Program-made: the position numbers and the translations under genes
Shown here: one piece after another, positions 7,955 through 15,501 of the stretch
Numbering within the stretch: the stretch's first letter is position 1
How the letters are laid out: every line of letters starts with the position of its first letter
The notes under the pieces: model-generated
Seen by the model: the letters and a program-made list of their open reading frames with translations, nothing else
The model's database searches: none
What the model was told of the DNA's origin: nothing
Assembly (NCBI GenBank): GCA_963749035.1
Contig: CAVVKW010000002.1
Span: forward strand, 1-64,000
Reading direction: 5' to 3'
Length of the DNA stretch: 64,000 nucleotides
From: CAVVKW01 sp963749035
GTDB lineage: Bacteria > Verrucomicrobiota > Verrucomicrobiia > Chthoniobacterales > JAATET01

Positions 7955-9868
7955 ATGGATATCGAGACATCCAACGCTATTCGGTTCTTTTTCCCGAATC
8001 CGTCGCTCATTCAGGTCCTGTTCGAGGCATTGGCGAATTCTCTTGATGCCGGAGCCTCGGAAGTGACGATCCGGATCGAGATTGATGGCTTCGTAGCCGC
8101 CGACACCCTCCGATTTACCATTACAGACAACGGCAGCGGTTTTGACGACGGCAGTTTCGACCGATTTTGCCAGCTTCTGAAACCGCGGGACGCGGGCCAC
8201 AAAGGATTGGGGCGGCTTGTTTACCTCAACTACTTCGACCGGGTCGAGGTGGAGAGCAACTGGGGCAACCATCGACGAACCTTTCGATTTTCCGAGCAGT
8301 TCAAAGGGATATCTCACGTCGATACGCTTCCTGATCCGGAGCCCCAGTTAACCAGGCTCGTTTTCAAGGGATTTACCGGGCAACGCGTCAAATCCTACGA
8401 CGACCTCAAACCAGGTGCTCTCAAATCGAGAATCATCGAGCAATTTCTTCCCACGCTTTACGACCTGAAGCGACGTGGTGAAACGTTTCTCATCCGGCTG
8501 GAATTGGAAACGGACGAGAAAAACTACGAGAAGGATTTCTTCTCCACGGACGAGGCAATCGTCCCGGACGACCTGCCGGACCTGACTTCGGTGAAGATTA
8601 CCGATCCGGCTCTGGATGCTTTCGAAGGCGTCGAGATGCTCTATCAGGTAAAATCCGGCTTTGGGCCGCGGCGAGTCCTTATCGCAGCCAGCATCGATGG
8701 GCGGACGATTCCGATTAAACTCATTCAGCCGAATGCGATTCCTGCGGATCACTCAGTCATCTGTCTGTTCTTCTCGAAGCTTTTTGAGGGATCAGCAGAC
8801 GGTGCCCGACAAAAACTGATCCTGCCTGAAACGGTTTCAGAAGAAGAATTGATCCGCGTCTTGCGCAGCGAGCTTGGGAAGGTGCTGGCCGACGAAATTT
8901 CGCAAATCAGCGAGAGGAACGAAGAGACCAAAGAGGAGTTCGAGGAAAAATTTCCCCATTTGCTCGGCTACTTCGAGGAAACATCCGTCGGACTAATCGA
9001 CACGGACGATGCACTGGACATCGCGCAGCGCCGCTTTTTCAAGGCCCAGAAGGAAGTTCTTCAGTCGGACAAACTCGACGACGAGACCTTCGAGTTATCC
9101 CTGGAACTCTCCTCCCGTTCTTTGACCGAGTATATCCTCTACCGGGATCTGATTATCCGCCGGATGAAGGAAATGAACGCGGAGAATTCAGAAGCGGAGA
9201 TCCACAATTTGATCGTCCCCCGATACCACGAGTTCAATCAGGAGGGATTGGTGGAAGGCATCTATCGGAACAACGCGTGGTTGCTCGATGATAAGTTCAT
9301 GAGCTTTCAGACCATCCTGAGTGAGAAGCGGATGGACGAGGTCATCGATGCAATTCGCCTCTCCGACGATGGAATCGGCGATGACGGTCGCCCGGACATT
9401 GCGATGATCTTCTCCGCTAATCCGGCTGAGGTGCCCCAGGTCGATGTGGTCGTGGTCGAGATCAAGCGCAGGACCAACGACGAAAAGGAGAACACCAACG
9501 CGGTGAATCAGTTGCTCGACCGCGCTCAAAAGTTGGTAGATCACTGCCCGAACATCCAGCGTGTCTGGTATTACGCCGTGCTCGAAGTGGATGAGGTGCT
9601 CGACAGACGCCTCCAACAGATGAAGTGGGCGCCAATCTTCTCGATCGGGAAGGTTTTTTATCAGGACTTCGAGACTCGGCGTCCTGACGGGCAGGTCATT
9701 CCGACGCCAACCTTCATCCTCTCCTTTGATGCCATTATTGGCGACGCAGAGTGCCGGAATCACACATTCCTGGAAATCCTGAGGTCCGGGATGAAAGCCA
9801 TGGAGAAAACCGTTACTCCAGTAACCCAACCCACCGTCGTTCAAATGGAAGAGGCGACCGCCATCTGA
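7955..9868 (+). CDS. GHKL ATPase fused to PD-(D/E)XK-like nuclease
   Basis: A 637-aa protein, third in the operon. The N-terminal ~200 residues form a GHKL (Hsp90/MutL/MORC-type) ATPase: N-box EALANSLDAGAS (~24-35), G1 box TDNGSGF (~57-63) and glycine-rich GHKGLGRLVYL (~80-90). A long middle section (~250-450) is rich in Glu and Lys and may be helical. Near the C-terminus RPDIAMIFS (~478) followed about 15 residues later by VVVVEIKRR (~500) has the D...ExK pattern of PD-(D/E)XK nucleases, so ATP-driven gating of DNA cleavage is a reasonable inference. No signal peptide or TM segment. The gene begins on the base after the preceding stop. Prokaryotic MORC/GHKL ATPases linked to nucleases are known in defence islands; this pairing with an AbiE-like module is not one I know. 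Confidence 0.78.
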   Translation: MDIETSNAIRFFFPNPSLIQVLFEALANSLDAGASEVTIRIEIDGFVAADTLRFTITDNGSGFDDGSFDRFCQLLKPRDAGHKGLGRLVYLNYFDRVEVESNWGNHRRTFRFSEQFKGISHVDTLPDPEPQLTRLVFKGFTGQRVKSYDDLKPGALKSRIIEQFLPTLYDLKRRGETFLIRLELETDEKNYEKDFFSTDEAIVPDDLPDLTSVKITDPALDAFEGVEMLYQVKSGFGPRRVLIAASIDGRTIPIKLIQPNAIPADHSVICLFFSKLFEGSADGARQKLILPETVSEEELIRVLRSELGKVLADEISQISERNEETKEEFEEKFPHLLGYFEETSVGLIDTDDALDIAQRRFFKAQKEVLQSDKLDDETFELSLELSSRSLTEYILYRDLIIRRMKEMNAENSEAEIHNLIVPRYHEFNQEGLVEGIYRNNAWLLDDKFMSFQTILSEKRMDEVIDAIRLSDDGIGDDGRPDIAMIFSANPAEVPQVDVVVVEIKRRTNDEKENTNAVNQLLDRAQKLVDHCPNIQRVWYYAVLEVDEVLDRRLQQMKWAPIFSIGKVFYQDFETRRPDGQVIPTPTFILSFDAIIGDAECRNHTFLEILRSGMKAMEKTVTPVTQPTVVQMEEATAI

Positions 9869-10052
9869 TTTCCCGTTTCGAATGACCAGATCTGTCTCGT
9901 TGCACGCATATGGGGAGCGCCCCGTAAATATCGAAACAGAATCCGTAGGGTCCGCCTTGGCAATGAACTAGTCTTCATCGCAACCCCCGCGATCCAGTCG
10001 GTCCACAGAATCGACGAGTCCTGCCGAAGGAGGCGCGCAACAACGTTATCTG
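9869..10052. other. Gap between converging genes, nothing recognised
   Basis: This 184-nt gap lies between the end of the ATPase-nuclease gene and the end of the XRE regulator gene. It contains no convincing open frame, RNA gene or strong terminator. Confidence 0.5.
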
Positions 10053-10292
10053 CTAACTTTTTCTTTCATTGGTAGGAAAGATATCCACGAGATCCACGCG
10101 AAGGCTCTTCATCAAGCGCGCAACAAGATGCAACGTGGCAAACTTATTACCGTTGATGAGGCCGTGGAGCATTGAGGGGGGGATCTTGGTCTCTTTCGAG
10201 AGCTGGGAATAGCTCCAGTTTTCAGAGGACATTTTATCGCGGAGGAAACTCCCCAGCGCAATATCGAGGTGGGATGGAGTTTTTGAAACCAT
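10053..10292 (-). CDS. XRE-family HTH regulator
   Basis: A small DNA-binding protein; 79 aa if started at the ATG at 10292 (MVSKTPSHLDIALG), or 102 aa from an upstream ATG at 10361. The helix-turn-helix is in SYSQLSKETKIPPSMLHGLI, followed by TLHLVARLMKSLRVDLVDIF, the standard XRE end. I prefer the short start because the longer version is read through two palindromes and has an atypical Arg/Trp/His-rich N-terminus. The operator overlapping the start codon and the two just upstream indicate autorepression, and the same sites face the divergent lipoprotein gene at 10424. Confidence 0.75.
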   Translation of the reverse strand: MVSKTPSHLDIALGSFLRDKMSSENWSYSQLSKETKIPPSMLHGLINGNKFATLHLVARLMKSLRVDLVDIFPTNERKS

Positions 10293-10308
10293 TCTCCAAC
10301 GAGAATGG
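10289..10308. promoter_or_regulatory. Operator O1 over the XRE start codon
   Basis: Perfect inverted repeat: arms CCATTCTC (10289-10296) and GAGAATGG (10301-10308) around CAAC. It covers the minus-strand start codon at 10290-10292, where a bound repressor would block initiation. Confidence 0.65.
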
Positions 10309-10319
10309 CTGCGGCGCCA

Positions 10320-10333
10320 TTCTCCATGGAGAA
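10320..10333. promoter_or_regulatory. Operator O2, 14-bp palindrome
   Basis: TTCTCCATGGAGAA, a perfect 14-bp palindrome with the same TTCTC/GAGAA half sites as O1. Its centre lies 28 bp from the centre of O1, inside the divergent intergenic region. Confidence 0.65.
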
Positions 10334-10353
10334 GGATGACGCTTGACTCGCGG

Positions 10354-10367
10354 TTCTCCATGGAGAA
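10354..10367. promoter_or_regulatory. Operator O3, 14-bp palindrome
   Basis: Exact second copy of TTCTCCATGGAGAA, centred 34 bp from O2. Three related sites in about 80 bp suggest cooperative binding by the XRE protein and control of both divergent promoters. Confidence 0.65.
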
Positions 10368-10423
10368 TAGATTGCGGCCGCGGCCGTCGAAGCAGGAATG
10401 AGGCGCCGGTATCTTCGAATTCT

Positions 10424-10918
10424 ATGAAAAAAACGCCCCGATCCTTCTGCTCTCTCCTCGGTTTGATGATCACATTCCTGGCCGCTTTCGCACCATTCGC
10501 TGGTTGCTCGAAATCTCCGAATCAGGCGCCCTCGCCGATAGCGAACCCTGCGACCAAACAGCCGACCGGACCAGAATATCCGTCGAACGACGATGCACAG
10601 CGCGCATTGATGTCGGCATTGAAGACAATTGTAGCGTCACAAGGGCAAATCGACTCGCTTGAGATCGAGACCATCAAATGGGGCGAAACATATCAAAATC
10701 CAAATGGGCAATCAACGGGTGACCCATTCTCACCAATGATGAACAAGGTTGAATCACCGCAGCCCGGCGCGACTATTTTCCCCGCTGAAGTAAAATTTTC
10801 ATGGTCGGGTGAAGTCACCTTCGGGGGTGAGGGGATCCGCCACGAACACGACCGGTGGAACTTTTTTGTCAACCCAATGGGGGACCTGAAGGCCGTGCCA
10901 ATCGGCCCGGTCAAATGA
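10424..10918 (+). CDS. Small lipoprotein, unknown function
   Basis: A 164-aa protein starting at the ATG at 10424, where a typical lipoprotein signal begins: positively charged MKKTPR, hydrophobic LLGLMITFLAAFAPF, lipobox FAGC with the lipidated Cys at residue 28. The mature part starts Ser-Lys-Ser, then a Pro/Ala-rich linker, and ends in a domain with VKFSWSGEVTFGGEG and HDRWNFFVNPMGDLKAVP. I do not recognise the family. First gene of a run of four small exported or membrane proteins, transcribed away from the XRE gene and likely under its control. Its stop overlaps an ATG of the next gene (ATGA at 10915). Confidence 0.75.
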   Translation: MKKTPRSFCSLLGLMITFLAAFAPFAGCSKSPNQAPSPIANPATKQPTGPEYPSNDDAQRALMSALKTIVASQGQIDSLEIETIKWGETYQNPNGQSTGDPFSPMMNKVESPQPGATIFPAEVKFSWSGEVTFGGEGIRHEHDRWNFFVNPMGDLKAVPIGPVK

Positions 10919-10944
10919 TCGGACTCCGCAAAGTCGCGCCTACG

Positions 10945-11295
10945 ATGAAAAGAATGATCTTCCTCTCACGGTTTCCGCTTATTGCTTTGGCGCTTCTGAG
11001 CGCGGGATGCAGCAAACCCGGCCCTGACATTGAACTCAATGGAGTGACGCTCTTCGATGTCCCGTTCTCATTCTATTTCACAAACCGCGAGCAACAACCG
11101 ATCACGATCGAGCGAGTGGTCGTCAACGGAGATACTGAGCTTCTGTATGTGATAACCGGCCCCCGCAAGGCCACATTCTCTCCAACCGTTCTCCAAACCG
11201 GCGAGTCAATCGCTCTCAACAATACTGTCGGACCGGCCGCCCGAAGTGTGACGGCATATACAGATCGCGGCTCGCGCACCTGGGAGGTCGAATAA
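10945..11295 (+). CDS. Small lipoprotein, unknown function
   Basis: A 116-aa product when started at the ATG at 10945, giving the signal MKRMIFLSRFPLIALALLS and a lipobox SAGC with Cys at residue 22. An earlier in-frame ATG at 10915 overlaps the previous stop as ATGA and would add ten residues; both starts keep the signal. The mature part has beta-rich sequence (PFSFYFTNREQQPITIERVV, then LQTGESIALNNTVG) reminiscent of a small Ig-like or FixG/DUF1573-like accessory fold, but I cannot assign a family. Second gene of the small-protein run. Confidence 0.72.
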   Translation: MKRMIFLSRFPLIALALLSAGCSKPGPDIELNGVTLFDVPFSFYFTNREQQPITIERVVVNGDTELLYVITGPRKATFSPTVLQTGESIALNNTVGPAARSVTAYTDRGSRTWEVE

Positions 11296-11298
11296 ATT

Positions 11299-11562
11299 AT
11301 GAATGCAAAAAACCTAATCACTCTCGGCCTCGCTCTTTTGATCGTTCCGAACTTTATACGCGGCGCTCTCGATCTTGGAGATAGCCAAGCCTTGATGTCC
11401 GTCTTCGGGATAGGCGCCGCGATCGGCATGACTCTCTACATAGTAGGACTGTGTAAGGCAGCGAGTGCAAAGGGACAGTCAGCGTGGTGGGGTGCGACTG
11501 GGTTACTGTGTGTTGTCGGCGGACTGATCGTCCTGTTTCTTCCAAAACGAACAGTCTCTTGA
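11299..11562 (+). CDS. Small membrane protein, unknown function
   Basis: An 87-aa hydrophobic protein with three likely membrane helices: LITLGLALLIVPNFI, MSVFGIGAAIGMTLYIVG, and WWGATGLLCVVGGLIVLFL. It begins 4 nt after the preceding stop, so it belongs to the same transcript. No family recognised. Confidence 0.7.
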   Translation: MNAKNLITLGLALLIVPNFIRGALDLGDSQALMSVFGIGAAIGMTLYIVGLCKAASAKGQSAWWGATGLLCVVGGLIVLFLPKRTVS

Positions 11563-11576
11563 ATGAACTAAAATCT

Positions 11577-12113
11577 ATGAAAACCTTCCTTTTGCTCACT
11601 TGGATGACCCTCGTTGCAGTCACCGGATACGCCAAACCTCTCTCGATCTCGACGGGTGAGTGGCATGGAACGCGCACGGATTCGTGGTCCGACGAGACTA
11701 AAAGCTATCCTACAAAAATTAGCGTTCGCGATAGCGGGGCATCGGTCGTCATGGAGGAAACCTACACGTTTCTCCCTCCCGGCCCCGAATCCGACTCCGT
11801 CACCATCGTGACCACGACAACTTTTTCACCGCGCGGACGTATCCGCATCGTAAAATACGATACCTTAAGCCAGACGATCGAAGCGACAGCCTCAGGGCGT
11901 TGGACGCAGCGCGGGAAGACGGTTCTCGCGCGGGTCAATGGGGTGAACTGGCTTAGCACCCGCAACGTCGGCACCATCGAATATATCCTCAGAAAGCGAA
12001 AGCTCAGCGCACAAGGACGCTTCCTCGTCACTTCCGACAACGGATTCTTCGCTTTGTTCGAGCCAGATTTCGATATCGTTGCCAAGCGAATCGGCGGACG
12101 CCAGAGAAACTGA
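11577..12113 (+). CDS. Exported protein, unknown function
   Basis: A 178-aa protein from the ATG at 11577, beginning with signal peptide MKTFLLLTWMTLVAVTGYA (probable cleavage after TGYA). The frame is open upstream but that part overlaps the preceding gene. The mature part is rich in Thr/Ser and alternating hydrophobics (VVMEETYTFLPPGPESDSVT, IEYILRKRKLSAQGRF), consistent with a lipocalin-like or other beta-barrel fold; this is only a guess. Last gene of the run under the XRE operators. Confidence 0.7.
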   Translation: MKTFLLLTWMTLVAVTGYAKPLSISTGEWHGTRTDSWSDETKSYPTKISVRDSGASVVMEETYTFLPPGPESDSVTIVTTTTFSPRGRIRIVKYDTLSQTIEATASGRWTQRGKTVLARVNGVNWLSTRNVGTIEYILRKRKLSAQGRFLVTSDNGFFALFEPDFDIVAKRIGGRQRN

Positions 12114-12240
12114 CTTGAATTCGCTGATGTTACTCGACGCCTCGATTATCTGGTCTGAACTGGTTGTTCGCGAGGCATCTGCTTCGGATGTTTTCGTGCA
12201 TAGCCTGTCAGCGCTTCGTTGACCGGACGGACCTATCGAA

Positions 12241-12270
12241 ACACCCCGGGCACCTTCGTATCCGGAGTGT
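12241..12270. terminator. Hairpin between converging genes (weak)
   Basis: ACACCCCGG (12241-12249) and CCGGAGTGT (12262-12270) pair with one mismatch. It lies between the ends of the exported-protein gene and paralogue B. No T-run follows on either strand, so the terminator call is tentative. Confidence 0.35.
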
Positions 12271-12317
12271 CTCCGCCACTTCCTTCGCATCTCGGAAGCG
12301 GGTCGATCTGGACTGCT

Positions 12318-13340
12318 CTAACGAATAATGTCCAAGCCAGCGCTCTCCAATTGAGCCCAAGTTACAACGCGCTCGAAATCACCTAGCATTGGCAACAGCT
12401 TTGGAAACCGAGCCATGTGCGGCATCAAGCATACCGCGCACCAGGGACTCGTTTTCGGTTTCTGTAGTGGGGCGAAGACTGGGATTGTGAAGCACTCTAT
12501 CGCAGAGGCATCTGATTGAGCGTCCGAGGTGACCATATCGATGAGCTTCAAGGTAGTCTGCCACGCCTTGTCTTCCGTGGTTTTGTTCCAATTTGTGATC
12601 CATATCGCCAGCGGAACGACCTCAGATTCCCCCACTTTTGATGCATACGCGGTTGAAACGGCAAAACTTGCATCCAATGGGTTTTCCATCAAATACAATT
12701 GTTCGTTGCCCTCGGTAAACGCGGGAACATAGGAGCCTGAGAAGCGAGCTTGTGATAATATCGGACGGATGGTTTCCAAGGCGATGTCTGGACACTCCTG
12801 ACGGGGCGACTGATAGGTGTGCCCCGTTTGGAGAGTGTAGTGCTCGAAACTCAAGACTTTCTCTGGAATCGAATCGGAACCGGTTGTTGCTGCCTCGGTC
12901 GGAGGCGTTTCAATTGTTGGAAGCTGCGAGCTTGCGCAGCCAAGATGGGCTCGCATTGACAATACTTGCTTGGCTTTCCCCCGTTTCCCATTGACCCAAA
13001 CCGTAAAAGGGATTTTCTGGCCGGCTTCTGATTTTGGAAATAGTCGATCCAAGTCGGAAACGTGCATCTGGAGGACATACGGCATCGGAGATTCGTCTTC
13101 AAATAACAGCTCAATCCCGATCGCAGACGGATCCATATAATGCGGTCCACGAGTGACGTAGACGGTATCGACGTAACGAATCTCGTCCACGACATGGCGT
13201 TGACAATCGGGAACGATCAATCGCATGGCACCAGCGTTGGTCGAGAGAAAGAAGTTGCCTTTAGCGTTGTGCGCCGCTTCCCAGAAATTCGTTCTAACGA
13301 GCTTCTGGCCATCATTTTCTAAGCATAGATGTGTATCCAT
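12318..13340 (-). CDS. Conserved unknown protein, paralogue B
   Basis: A 340-aa protein, paralogue of the 4949-5983 gene over its full length. Start ATG at 13340 gives MDTHLCLENDGQK, matching METILCLKNDGQK in the other copy. Conserved blocks are the same (TNFWE, FLSTNAGAMRL, RLFPKSEAGQ, PFTVW, SFEHY, TNW, TWAQLESAG), while the residues between about 140 and 170 differ strongly. No signal peptide, TM segment or known motif. The two copies enclose the three-gene operon and the small-protein run, in the same orientation, which points to duplication followed by cargo insertion or to paired function with different partners. Confidence 0.8.
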   Translation of the reverse strand: MDTHLCLENDGQKLVRTNFWEAAHNAKGNFFLSTNAGAMRLIVPDCQRHVVDEIRYVDTVYVTRGPHYMDPSAIGIELLFEDESPMPYVLQMHVSDLDRLFPKSEAGQKIPFTVWVNGKRGKAKQVLSMRAHLGCASSQLPTIETPPTEAATTGSDSIPEKVLSFEHYTLQTGHTYQSPRQECPDIALETIRPILSQARFSGSYVPAFTEGNEQLYLMENPLDASFAVSTAYASKVGESEVVPLAIWITNWNKTTEDKAWQTTLKLIDMVTSDAQSDASAIECFTIPVFAPLQKPKTSPWCAVCLMPHMARFPKLLPMLGDFERVVTWAQLESAGLDIIR

Positions 13341-13615
13341 GCTTCATAGATACTGAGTTGCTCGACAGCTTTTTGAAAATAATTGAAAAAAGTTTTCCGA
13401 CTCTTCCAGAAACGCTCAGGCGGCGCTTGATCCTGGCAATCTCGGTTTCGATTTTCCACCACGACTGATAGTGTAAAATACAAAGTTGGCGTTCTCTCAT
13501 GCGGACGCCTGCCAGATACAACCTGATTTGATCGCCCCCCCTCGTCTCAGCGCCGGAGCCGACATCTGAGAGGGCCGCGATCTCGCGAAAACGACAGCGT
13601 CCGTATCTTGTCAGA
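13341..13615. other. Divergent intergenic region
   Basis: This 275-nt region lies between the starts of paralogue B (minus) and the AAA+ gene (plus) and must hold both promoters. Upstream of paralogue B the sequence CAGTATCT is shared with the region before paralogue A. No clear -35/-10 pair or open frame seen. Confidence 0.4.
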
Positions 13616-14944
13616 ATGATCCGAACTCCGCTCCGCTTAATCAATCTCGCCGAGATCTTTCGAAATGACGCGATCTTATCGCTCCAACGTTGGTCTGACG
13701 CCATTCGAGCATGGGGAAAAGAGCACCCGAAGCCTCGCGATTCCGGCTACCTAGAGGATGTCGCCTCATATGCTCATCAGGAGACTGGACTACGGTGCAT
13801 GGCCCTCGAGACGCTCGATCGATACGCCGCGCTAGAGCTGTGGACCGCCGCGATTGAAGACCTTTCGAATGTGGCTTTTCTCGCGAGCTACCCCCGCGAA
13901 CTCGAGCACTCACTGCGCAGTCTCGGCGCTGTCGACCCGAGCCTACTGGGTGGATTGCAGTGGCTTTTAGCGGATAACATGAGCTATCCCGCGCGCAACC
14001 ACTTTCTCCGCTGGAGAACGTGGTCGGCACCGATTTTTGCCGTCGATGCAGACGTTGTGTTATCTGCCGTAAATCAACCAGACCCGGAGCCGTCGCCGAC
14101 GATCAAAGACCTATTTGCGGACGGCACCAAGTCCCAGCGCGCGGCGATGAAAGACCTCTCCTACCTCATCGCTGTAAAGCGCCTGGGACGGACGTTTGGA
14201 GGCATCAAACCACGCACTACGGCGCTGCTGGTCGTCCTATCGGGCAGCGGCAAAACGTGGGTCGCGGAAACGGTCGCAGCGATGGCCGGGCTCAAGTCGT
14301 TCGGTGCGACGGTTGGTTCTTGGTTGATCTATGGAGGTAGGGGCGAGACGCCCACCGCCGAACGTATACGCCGGCATCTACGCGACCACGGCGCGAGCGT
14401 AATTGTGATCGATGAAATCGACAAAGTGCGGATGGGAAATAACGACGGAAACGCGGGGTATTTCCGCTGTATTTGGGACGAGGTGATGAGCCTCCTGGAC
14501 GGCCGAGCTGACCGTTGGCCGGACTGGTCCGATGCCGACACTACGGCTCTGCGTAATAGCCATTTCGTTGCCGCCGGCGCGTTTCAAGACGTATATCGCA
14601 CTCAGCTTGGTGCAGGTCCGGTGCTGATCAAGGAGGAAATTGAAGCGCTCGAGCCAGTTACATTTCAACGCCTCTCAGACGCTCAGATTTTGCCCGATGA
14701 GCTACTCAACCGATTGGGGAGCGTGATCGAAATCAGGCCGCCCGAGACTGACGAACTTGCTGAGCGAATGTTCGAGATCGAGAACGACGCTGGGTTCGCA
14801 TGCGACAACCAAGAGCGTCTTGAGAATGCTCAGCGCATCGCATGTAGCCTGACTGGCATGAGGGGCCTGGAAGACTACGCGTTGCAGCTCGCGCGCCGCC
14901 GCATCAAAGAAGACCGCCGAAGCGCTCGCGAGAAAGGTCAGTGA
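13616..14944 (+). CDS. AAA+ ATPase with imperfect Walker A
   Basis: A 442-aa protein whose C-terminal ~270 residues form an AAA+ module. Walker A is VVLSGSGKTW (~206-215): GSGKT is intact but the first Gly of GxxxxGKT is replaced by Val. Walker B is VIVIDEIDKV (~262-271), and LPDELLNRLGSVIEIRPP near residue 365 resembles the arginine-finger/sensor region of ClpX-like proteins. Residues 1-~180 (RWSDAIRAWGKEHPKP, RNHFLRWRTW) form an unrecognised helical N-terminal domain. Not a protease subunit by any visible motif. Possible roles include DNA or protein remodelling in a mobile or defence element. It stands alone, followed by a tRNA-like fragment. Confidence 0.72.
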   Translation: MIRTPLRLINLAEIFRNDAILSLQRWSDAIRAWGKEHPKPRDSGYLEDVASYAHQETGLRCMALETLDRYAALELWTAAIEDLSNVAFLASYPRELEHSLRSLGAVDPSLLGGLQWLLADNMSYPARNHFLRWRTWSAPIFAVDADVVLSAVNQPDPEPSPTIKDLFADGTKSQRAAMKDLSYLIAVKRLGRTFGGIKPRTTALLVVLSGSGKTWVAETVAAMAGLKSFGATVGSWLIYGGRGETPTAERIRRHLRDHGASVIVIDEIDKVRMGNNDGNAGYFRCIWDEVMSLLDGRADRWPDWSDADTTALRNSHFVAAGAFQDVYRTQLGAGPVLIKEEIEALEPVTFQRLSDAQILPDELLNRLGSVIEIRPPETDELAERMFEIENDAGFACDNQERLENAQRIACSLTGMRGLEDYALQLARRRIKEDRRSAREKGQ

Positions 14945-14945
14945 T

Positions 14946-14976
14946 TGTCCGGTCAAAATCCGGAACACTTTTTAGA
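14946..14976 (+). terminator. Possible terminator after the AAA+ gene
   Basis: CCGG-TCAAAAT-CCGG with flanking partial pairing, followed by CACTTTTTAG. Directly after the stop at 14942-14944. Short stem, so low confidence. Confidence 0.35.
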
Positions 14977-15024
14977 GTAAGCGGGGTTTTGACCCGTAAA
15001 TCGTTGCCTCTCAGGAGGAAAAAA

Positions 15025-15070
15025 AGTGCGCCCCAGGCTCGAACCGGGAACCGATTGACCAAGAGTTACT
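15025..15070 (-). tRNA. tRNA-like 3' fragment, probable integration scar
   Basis: Read on the minus strand this stretch ends like a tRNA: T-stem CCCGG, T-loop TTCGAGC, T-stem CTGGG (one G-U pair), then GCGCACT as acceptor 3' strand. Upstream of the T-arm, CTCTTGG could be an anticodon loop (CTT, Lys). There is no 5' half, D-arm or acceptor partner beside it. Integrases that use tRNA 3' ends leave exactly such partial copies. It is not a functional tRNA gene as far as I can see. Confidence 0.45.
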
Positions 15071-15156
15071 TGGCGTATCCTCGGCATAGACCGCAAAACT
15101 GAATCTGTTCTTGAGTCGGGTCGTAGTCCTGTCTTGGTTGAACGTATCTTGAAACC

Positions 15157-15501
15157 ATGAACCGCTTGTCTGTTTTTGTCGAAAGCACGGAACGTTCGAC
15201 GAAAATCACCTGTTGCCTCATCGACAAACGAGAGATTGCGTATGTTGAAGGGCTACTTGAAAAGCTCCGCTTGGATTGCGACATCGATGAAGTTGGAGGA
15301 CCGTTTTACGCGGTGGACATTACCAATGTTTCGGGCTCGATCCACAAGGAGATGCGCACTCGGGCTGAAACCCTAGCGATCATCGAAGCAGAGGAGATCG
15401 GACAGAATGCCCGTGATGTTTTCGAGCAGACTGTCACTGGCGGCAAATACTCTCACGGAGACCTCACCATTTCCGTCTGTCCGGACAACGGGTGCCGGTA
15501 G
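15157..15501 (+). CDS. Small hypothetical protein
   Basis: A 114-aa acidic, soluble protein starting MNRLSVFVESTERSTKITC. No motif recognised. It begins with VESTERSTKITCCLID and ends in GDLTISVCPDNGCR. It has a plausible coding composition and an ATG start but no obvious Shine-Dalgarno, and it stands alone between the tRNA-like fragment and tRNA-Leu. It could be a remnant of the island's terminal part. Confidence 0.45.
   Translation: MNRLSVFVESTERSTKITCCLIDKREIAYVEGLLEKLRLDCDIDEVGGPFYAVDITNVSGSIHKEMRTRAETLAIIEAEEIGQNARDVFEQTVTGGKYSHGDLTISVCPDNGCR

Noticed and set aside
13312..13704. A minus-strand 130-codon frame across the divergent region
   Set aside because: It overlaps the starts of two supported genes and has an Arg-rich, unstructured translation.
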